This document shows, piece by piece, positions 6,774-11,535 of a stretch of DNA of 11,535 bases (position 1 is its first letter; each line of letters begins with the position of its first letter). The translations under genes were made by a program, and so were the position numbers. The notes beneath the pieces are model-generated. The model did no database searches. It had not been told where the DNA came from and worked only from the letters and a program-made list of their open reading frames with translations. The stretch spans positions 1-11,535 of the forward strand of contig JACETJ010000031.1 of NCBI GenBank assembly GCA_013911345.1. Direction: 5' to 3'. The DNA comes from Congregibacter sp. (GTDB lineage: Bacteria; Pseudomonadota; Gammaproteobacteria; Pseudomonadales; Halieaceae).

Positions 6774-8303
6774 ATGTTGCGTTGGATTATTCAGTTCAGC
6801 GCGCTCACGATCGGCCTGGTGAGCGCATCAGTAACGGCGATGGAGCGGCCAAATATCCTGGTTATCTGGGGTGATGACATTGGCTTCTGGAACCTGTCTA
6901 CCAACAACATGGGCATGATGGGCTACCAGACGCCCAACATTGACCGTATCGCTGTAGAAGGCGCCAAGTTCACTGACTACTACGGCCAGCAGAGTTGTAC
7001 TGCCGGACGCTCGGCCTTCATTACAGGGCAGTCACCTATCCGTACGGGTCTGACGAAGGTTGGCGTGCCAGGGGCGGACCTCGGTATTCGACCTGAAGAT
7101 GTCACGTTGGCCACGCTGCTGAAGGAGCAGGGTTACGCCACCGGGCAGTTTGGTAAGAACCACCTTGGGGATCGCAATGAGTTTTTGCCCACCGAGCATG
7201 GTTTCGATGAGTTCTTTGGCAACCTCTATCATCTCAATGCCGAGGAGGAGCCCGAAGATCCTGACTACCCCCAGAACCCGGCGTTTCGAGAGCGTTTTGG
7301 CCCCCGCGGGGTCGTCCATAGTTTTGCTGATGGGCGTGTGACCGATACTGGACCGCTCAATAAAAAACGCATGGAGACGGTGGATCTCGAGTTCCTCGAT
7401 AGCGCTCAGCAGTTTATTCAGCGCGCCGCGGAGGAGGACAAGCCGTTTTTCGTCTGGTTCAACTCGACCCGGATGCATTTCTGGACCCATACGCCTGAAG
7501 AGGAAAAGGGGCTGTCGGGTCAGGGCTTTTACAACGATGCCATGGTGGGCCACGACAATCTCGTCGGCCGACTTTTAGACCAGCTCGACGAGCTGGGCAT
7601 TGCGGACAACACGATTGTTCTCTACAGCACCGACAACGGACCGCACTTCAATACGTGGCCCGATGCGGCGATCACGCCCTTCAGAAGCGAAAAGAACACC
7701 AACTGGGAAGGCGGCTTCCGGGTGCCAGCCATGATTCGTTGGCCGGGCAAAATCCCTGCGGGCACGATCCTGAACGACATCATGTCGCACGAAGACTGGG
7801 TGCCCACGCTGATGTCAGCGGCGGGCCGCCCAACAGTGACTGACGAGCTAAAGGCAGGTGTGAACATTAATGGCCGTGACTACCACAATCATTTGGATGG
7901 CTATGATTTTCTGCCTTACCTTACCGGTGATGCGGACCGCGGACCTCGAAACACTTTTTATTATTGGAGCGACGACGGGTTATTGACCGCCATGCGGGTA
8001 GGGGACTGGAAGGTGGTATTCGCCGAACAGCGCGCCAAAGAATTTGATGTCTGGCGGGAGCAGTTCGATACATTGCGTATTCCCAAGGTTTTCCATTTGC
8101 GCCGCGACCCTTTCGAGCGAGCAGACGAGCACTCGAATACCTACAACGATTGGTGGGTGCGCACTGCACTGCCTCGTTTGACCATGGCCCGGGTTGAGCT
8201 AACGGGCTTTTTGGAGACCTTGAAGGTGTACCCGCCCCGGCAGCGCCCGGCCACTTTCACCATTGATCAGTTGATGGAAAGCCTCTACGAGCGCGCTGAG
8301 TAA
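6774..8303 (+). CDS. Secreted arylsulfatase-family sulfatase
   Basis: Type I sulfatases hydrolyse sulfate esters using a formylglycine made from Cys or Ser. This 509-residue protein starts at an ATG with GAGGGG 4 nt upstream. It opens with a signal peptide (about 1-22, ending SVTA), so it should act in the periplasm or outside. Catalytic motif C75-T-A-G-R79 fits C-x-[P/A]-x-R. Metal residues are in WGDD (32-35) and STDNGP (285-290). GQFGKNHLGD (125-134) gives the K-x-H pair, and MHFWTH (234-239) supplies another active-site His. FRSEKNTNWEGGFRVP (303-318) is typical of this arylsulfatase subgroup. Activity requires a formylglycine-generating or anaerobic maturase enzyme, which is not in the window. 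The substrate is unknown; algal sulfated polysaccharides or small esters are reasonable for a marine bacterium, by inference. The gene ends in a terminator. Confidence 0.92.
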   Translation: MLRWIIQFSALTIGLVSASVTAMERPNILVIWGDDIGFWNLSTNNMGMMGYQTPNIDRIAVEGAKFTDYYGQQSCTAGRSAFITGQSPIRTGLTKVGVPGADLGIRPEDVTLATLLKEQGYATGQFGKNHLGDRNEFLPTEHGFDEFFGNLYHLNAEEEPEDPDYPQNPAFRERFGPRGVVHSFADGRVTDTGPLNKKRMETVDLEFLDSAQQFIQRAAEEDKPFFVWFNSTRMHFWTHTPEEEKGLSGQGFYNDAMVGHDNLVGRLLDQLDELGIADNTIVLYSTDNGPHFNTWPDAAITPFRSEKNTNWEGGFRVPAMIRWPGKIPAGTILNDIMSHEDWVPTLMSAAGRPTVTDELKAGVNINGRDYHNHLDGYDFLPYLTGDADRGPRNTFYYWSDDGLLTAMRVGDWKVVFAEQRAKEFDVWREQFDTLRIPKVFHLRRDPFERADEHSNTYNDWWVRTALPRLTMARVELTGFLETLKVYPPRQRPATFTIDQLMESLYERAE

Positions 8304-8346
8304 CTGCCCAGAGCCTGGCCCGACCGCAGGGGGAAAAAGAAGCAAT

Positions 8347-8376
8347 AAAAAAGCGAGCTCGAGGCTCGCTTTTTTT
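8347..8376. terminator. Bidirectional rho-independent terminator
   Basis: GCGAGC (8353-8358) pairs with GCTCGC (8364-8369) around a 5-nt loop. It is flanked by six A on the left and seven T on the right, so it reads as a stem plus U-run on both strands. It lies between the convergent sulfatase and SDR genes and can end both transcripts. Confidence 0.92.
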
Positions 8377-8384
8377 GTGGCAGG

Positions 8385-9191
8385 TCAGTGACCACCAGCC
8401 GGGTCGACCTCCCAGCTTTCAGTCAGGAAGGCGTGCACGACGCCACCATCCACTGCAATAGTTTCACCCACCACATAGTTGCCTGAGCGCGCCGCTAGAT
8501 AGATGGCCACGCCCGCCATGTCTTCATCGTTGCCAATGCGGCCTGCGGGAACATGCTGACCCACGATATCGCCAAGATCCCGTGCCGCCTTGTTCATCTC
8601 CGAGGCGAAGGCGCCGGGCGCAATGCCGGTAACTAAAATACCGTCTTTCACCAGCCGCGCAGCAAGCCGCTTGGTCAGATTGATCACCGCTGCTTTGGAA
8701 GCTTGATAGCTGTAGGTTTCCCAGGGGTTAAGCCGAAGCCCGTCGATGGAGGCGATATTGATGACCTTAGCAGGCTGCTCATCCGATGCGCCGGCTTTAA
8801 GCAAACCATGCATCGCCTGGGTCAGGAAAAAGATCGACTTCACGTTAAGGTCCATGACCTTGTCCCAGCCCGCCTCGGGGAAGGTCTCAAAGGATTCGCC
8901 CCAGGCAGCGCCCGCGTTGTTCACCAGAATATCCACGCCCGATTCATGCTCAGCCATTGTGGCGGCCAGTGCCTTGCAACCGTCCACGGTCGAGATGTCT
9001 TGTGGTACGGCGATACAGTTAGGCCCCAATTCTTCGGCGACGGCCTCGCAGATGTCTGCTTTACGGCTGGAGATATAGACCTTGGCACCCTGAGCGATGA
9101 AGCCACTGGCAATCATTTTGCCGATGCCGCGCGAGCCGCCGGTGACCAATGCGGTGCGGCCGGCCAGTGAGAAGAGGGATTGAGTATCCAT
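8385..9191 (-). CDS. Short-chain dehydrogenase/reductase, RhlG-like
   Basis: This 268-residue NAD(P)H-dependent oxidoreductase has the classical SDR layout. Cofactor motif TGGSRGIG is at 17-24, NNAG at 91-94, structural Asn at 116 (LNVKS), catalytic S148 in NIASIDG, and Y162-x3-K166. PGAF (192-195) and a C-terminal VDGG follow. The opening FSLAGRTALVTGGSRGIG and the GWDKVMDLNV segment closely resemble Pseudomonas RhlG, a 3-oxoacyl reductase-like enzyme. The true substrate here is unknown, and RhlG itself has had its role revised, so I give no symbol. The start ATG at 9191 has AGGACA nearby. It lies 108 nt downstream of the methyltransferase gene on the same strand and may be read with it or from its own promoter. 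Confidence 0.88.
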   Translation of the reverse strand: MDTQSLFSLAGRTALVTGGSRGIGKMIASGFIAQGAKVYISSRKADICEAVAEELGPNCIAVPQDISTVDGCKALAATMAEHESGVDILVNNAGAAWGESFETFPEAGWDKVMDLNVKSIFFLTQAMHGLLKAGASDEQPAKVINIASIDGLRLNPWETYSYQASKAAVINLTKRLAARLVKDGILVTGIAPGAFASEMNKAARDLGDIVGQHVPAGRIGNDEDMAGVAIYLAARSGNYVVGETIAVDGGVVHAFLTESWEVDPAGGH

Positions 9192-9243
9192 AGGGTTGTC
9201 CTGTTTCAGAAATGCTGAGGGAGCCGCAGCTCAATTGGCACGG

Positions 9244-9252
9244 ATTATGCCA
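9244..9252 (-). promoter_or_regulatory. Candidate extended -10 promoter for the SDR gene
   Basis: On the minus strand TGGCATAAT matches an extended -10 element (TG, one base, then five of six of TATAAT). No good -35 is seen, which extended -10 promoters tolerate. It lies about 52 nt before the ATG at 9191, inside the 108-nt gap after the methyltransferase gene. Confidence 0.3.
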
Positions 9253-9299
9253 TATGTGTCGTCAGGTAGAGCTGTGGAATGGGAATCTCGGTACTGGGC

Positions 9300-10157
9300 T
9301 CAGCGTTTGGCAGAGACTGTCCAGAATTGCCCCTCGAGCGCCAATCCCGTCCTGCTGTCATAGAACGGTGCTATCGCAGCCGACACGCGATCCCGCACCG
9401 GTTGCTGCAGGTCGGCAGGGGCATCGCGGATCATTTGTGCAATCGGCCCGATTTGCACTAGGCGTTCTACGATTTCGGTCAGCGCCAGACCACGCCCGAA
9501 CTCCAGCAACTGGCTGAGAGGTGAGATGCAGATATCGCGGTAACCCGCCTCTTGCAGAATGGCGTCAACATAATCGGCCTCTTCGAAGGCAAATGGTCCG
9601 GGTGTTCTCGGGGGTGGCTGGGGCGGTGCTGGTAACAGCTCAAGTGCTGCCATCGCCGGCACGGTCATAAAGGGGTTCACCGCGCGGGGTTGCCAGCAGC
9701 AAAAGGCGAGCCGGCCTGCTGGACTCATGGCGCTACGAATATTGGTAAAGGCAGCTACGGGGTCCTCAAAAAACATGACCCCGAAGCGCGAGAACACCAC
9801 ATCATAATGCGGTGCGTGGAAAGTATGAGTCTGTGCATCGGCCTCAAGAAACAGCGTGGGCGCTGCATCATCGCCGGCGGTGTCGGCAAGCGTCTTGGCG
9901 ACTTTGAGCATGGGTGCGGAGACATCCACGCCCGTCACGGCGCCCTCGGGGCCAACCCGCGTGGCAAGAGCCACAGAGGTGTGACCGCATCCGCAACCAA
10001 TATCGAGTGCGCGCTCACCTGCGATGGGCGCCAGGACGCTCATTACCGCCTCACCGAGCGGCTGAAGCATGTCTTCCATCAACGCATCTTGGGTGACCCA
10101 GTTTTGCCCGGTTTCGCCATTCCAGAATTCAATCTGTGCCGAGTTTTCTGTGGTCAT
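9300..10157 (-). CDS. Class I SAM-dependent methyltransferase
   Basis: The 285-residue protein has a Rossmann-type methyltransferase core. Motif I is LDIGCGCGHTS (51-61). The acidic end of strand 2 is GVDVSAPML (76-84, D78 for the SAM ribose), with LEADAQT (104-110) after it. Motif IV-like YDVVFSRFGVMFF (118-130) and the post-core SPAGRLAFCCW (145-155) follow. A proline-rich stretch at 176-187 precedes a C-terminal region without a recognisable domain. It belongs to the broad UbiE/methyltransferase-11/25 type; the acceptor cannot be deduced. There is no signal peptide, so it is cytosolic. The ATG at 10157 lies 12 nt after the stop of the upstream beta-propeller gene, so co-transcription is likely. 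Confidence 0.88.
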   Translation of the reverse strand: MTTENSAQIEFWNGETGQNWVTQDALMEDMLQPLGEAVMSVLAPIAGERALDIGCGCGHTSVALATRVGPEGAVTGVDVSAPMLKVAKTLADTAGDDAAPTLFLEADAQTHTFHAPHYDVVFSRFGVMFFEDPVAAFTNIRSAMSPAGRLAFCCWQPRAVNPFMTVPAMAALELLPAPPQPPPRTPGPFAFEEADYVDAILQEAGYRDICISPLSQLLEFGRGLALTEIVERLVQIGPIAQMIRDAPADLQQPVRDRVSAAIAPFYDSRTGLALEGQFWTVSAKR

Positions 10158-10169
10158 GTCACTCTCACG

Positions 10170-11231
10170 TCAGGGCAGCGATAAAACGCCAATCGCTTCG
10201 GTTCGCAGGCTGCCCAGATACAGCGCATCACCGCAGGGCGTGGCGCCAGTGATGTAGTGAAAAGGGTTGTCTTGATCCTGCAGGTTATGCACCACCTCGC
10301 CGTCGAGATTGACGCCAATGACGAAGCTGGCGGGTTGCGCTGCGGCCTCCAACGCGGCAATCGGCAAATACGAGAGCACCGCGCGTAGGCGCGGGAGGCT
10401 AGCCAGCGAGTCGAGACTGGCGCGAAGCGACGGCATCGCGATCCAGAAGGTGTCCACGCCATCAAAGCGAATGTTGTCTGGCGTACCCGGGAGCTCGTCG
10501 ACAAAGATATCGCGCTGTCCCGCTTTGTCGCCCTTCAGCCACAGACGGTGGACACGGCCCATGCCAGTCTCGTTAACCAGCACATAGTCTTCGTTAGGGC
10601 CCAGCGTGACGCCATTGGCGAAAAACAGGCCATCCATCATGACCTCGGTCTGTCCTGTTTCAGGGTCGTACCGCAACAGTCTGCCAGTGCGGCTGCCCTC
10701 GAAGAAGTCCAACGCCACCTGCATGTAATCAAATCGCTCGCTGGCGTCTGAGAACCAGATGCCACCCTGCTCATCGACATCGAGATCGTCGACGAACCGC
10801 AGCGGCTGGCCCGCGTGGTCCGTGGCCAGCACAGAGATCTGCCCGGTGCGATCCATATGCAGTAATCCGGCCATGGAGTCTGCAATCCAGATCCCGCCTT
10901 GCTGGTCTGCTCTCAATCCCAGCGGGCGCCCGTTCGTATTCCCAAGGGCGGTCCATCCGCCAGCTCCATTACTCTTGAGCACGGCGCCGCCATCGAGACT
11001 TGTGAAGAGCGTGCCGTTGTTGTCGCAGGCTACATGCTCGGGTGCAAAGCCGACCGGGATCTCAGTGAGCGCAGAGAGTGCCTGATTGGGAGCAAAGGCG
11101 CCGGTCAGTCCGGCGTTGGGGGGTGGGGTCCAGCTGACGGCCTGTACCGGTGCCCATCGAGGTAGCAGTACCAGCGCGATCAGCCCCACCGCAACGAGGA
11201 TGATCGCGACTTTAATGATTCGGTTCACCAC
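10170..11231 (-). CDS. Membrane-anchored strictosidine-synthase/SMP-30-like six-bladed beta-propeller
   Basis: The 353-residue protein has an N-terminal hydrophobic anchor (about 5-23, preceded by Arg/Lys), so the rest is probably periplasmic. The body matches the strictosidine synthase-like/APMAP/gluconolactonase superfamily. GFAPEHVACDNNGTLFT is at 61-77 and RFVDDLDVDEQGGIWFSD at 145-162. TGRLLRYDP (182-190), DGLFFANGVTL (200-210), VNETGMGRVHRLWLKG (219-234) and LPGTPDNIRFDG (247-258) are the conserved core of that family. Bacterial members are usually assigned lactonase or esterase activity; no reaction can be assigned here. Two GTG codons in tandem (11231 and 11228) can serve as start, with AAGGT upstream. 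The gene sits 12 nt after a DUF3313-like gene and 12 nt before the methyltransferase gene, suggesting a three-gene operon. Confidence 0.85.
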   Translation of the reverse strand: MVNRIIKVAIILVAVGLIALVLLPRWAPVQAVSWTPPPNAGLTGAFAPNQALSALTEIPVGFAPEHVACDNNGTLFTSLDGGAVLKSNGAGGWTALGNTNGRPLGLRADQQGGIWIADSMAGLLHMDRTGQISVLATDHAGQPLRFVDDLDVDEQGGIWFSDASERFDYMQVALDFFEGSRTGRLLRYDPETGQTEVMMDGLFFANGVTLGPNEDYVLVNETGMGRVHRLWLKGDKAGQRDIFVDELPGTPDNIRFDGVDTFWIAMPSLRASLDSLASLPRLRAVLSYLPIAALEAAAQPASFVIGVNLDGEVVHNLQDQDNPFHYITGATPCGDALYLGSLRTEAIGVLSLP

Positions 11232-11243
11232 CCGTGACCTTGC

Positions 11244-11535
11244 TTACATGTCGTCAGAAGAAGCTCGCAGGGTCTGGTCCATCGCCGCGCGCAACCGCGT
11301 TGCCCAGTCCTTCAGCATGCGGTCAGCGGCCTGCCGATTGGTAATCCGGTTGGCATAGTTCACGAAGGTTTCCGGGTCTGCTTTGCTGTCATAGGCGCGC
11401 ACCAAGACCTCAGAGGTCTCCGCATCGATCAACTCAAGATACAGCGTCATGGAGCCCGCTGAGGCGGAATAGGAGCGGGTCATGCTGGGGCTGTTGAGGT
11501 CGGGGCTAGTGATATCCAGGTTCACAATGTTGGGG
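11244..11535 (-). CDS. DUF3313-like envelope protein, C-terminal part (5' end beyond window)
   Basis: The frame is open through the right edge, so only the last 96 or so residues are visible, ending at a TAA at 11244-11246. The pattern SAGSMTLYLELIDAETSEVLVRAYDSKA, seen in two adjoining parts (strand 'GSMTLYLELIDAET' then 'SEVLVRAYDSKA'), resembles DUF3313 proteins. These carry a G-x-(A/M)-TL-x-ELRD...GEVLAR-x-D core and are usually lipoproteins. The end (DWATRLRAAMDQTL) is a helix, also common there. The lipobox, if present, would lie outside the window. It is followed after 12 nt by the beta-propeller gene and is probably the first visible member of that operon. The family call is tentative. 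Confidence 0.6.
   Translation of the reverse strand, partial: PNIVNLDITSPDLNSPSMTRSYSASAGSMTLYLELIDAETSEVLVRAYDSKADPETFVNYANRITNRQAADRMLKDWATRLRAAMDQTLRASSDDM

Overview
The window reads as ordinary chromosomal DNA of a Gram-negative, probably marine, gammaproteobacterium. The evidence is the gene content: a PuuA/PuuB-type glutamylpolyamine pair, an RhlG-like reductase, a periplasmic sulfatase and a DUF3313-like protein. The GC content is moderately high, the intergenic gaps are short, and the dense genes lie on both strands. A placement near the OM60/NOR5 (Halieaceae) group is my impression, not something shown by a marker gene. I see no rRNA, tRNA, insertion sequence, integrase or CRISPR array.

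Left edge (1-358): the 3' part of a gene whose product contains an almost unchanged eukaryotic ubiquitin domain (3 substitutions against human over residues 1-73). The domain is framed by bacterial export signals. In front is the end of a hydrophobic stretch closing in Ala-Met-Ala, like a signal-peptide cleavage site. Behind, the conjugation tail Arg-Gly-Gly is replaced by a proline-rich linker, a hydrophobic segment and an Arg-Arg pair, resembling PEP-CTERM/IPTL-CTERM sorting tails. This is the outstanding feature of the window: an apparently exported, membrane-tethered, non-conjugatable ubiquitin.

Region 373-4333: divergent puuB-like and puuA-like genes for gamma-glutamyl-polyamine metabolism share a short control region (about 1681-1756). 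They are followed by an unknown six-helix membrane protein and a small charged protein on the other strand, whose stop codons abut exactly.

Region 4307-6660: an untranslated stretch, a stand-alone shikimate kinase with a perfect palindrome just upstream, an HNH nuclease, and a fumarylacetoacetate-hydrolase family enzyme.

Region 6661-8385: a secreted sulfatase, divergent from the hydrolase, ends in a bidirectional terminator shared with the following convergent gene.

Region 8385-11535: four genes on the minus strand. A DUF3313-like gene (cut by the window edge), a membrane-anchored strictosidine-synthase/SMP-30-like beta-propeller and a class I methyltransferase are spaced by 12 nt each and probably form one operon. 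The RhlG-like SDR gene lies 108 nt further on and may have its own promoter. Apart from the polyamine pair and this operon, the genes look functionally unrelated.
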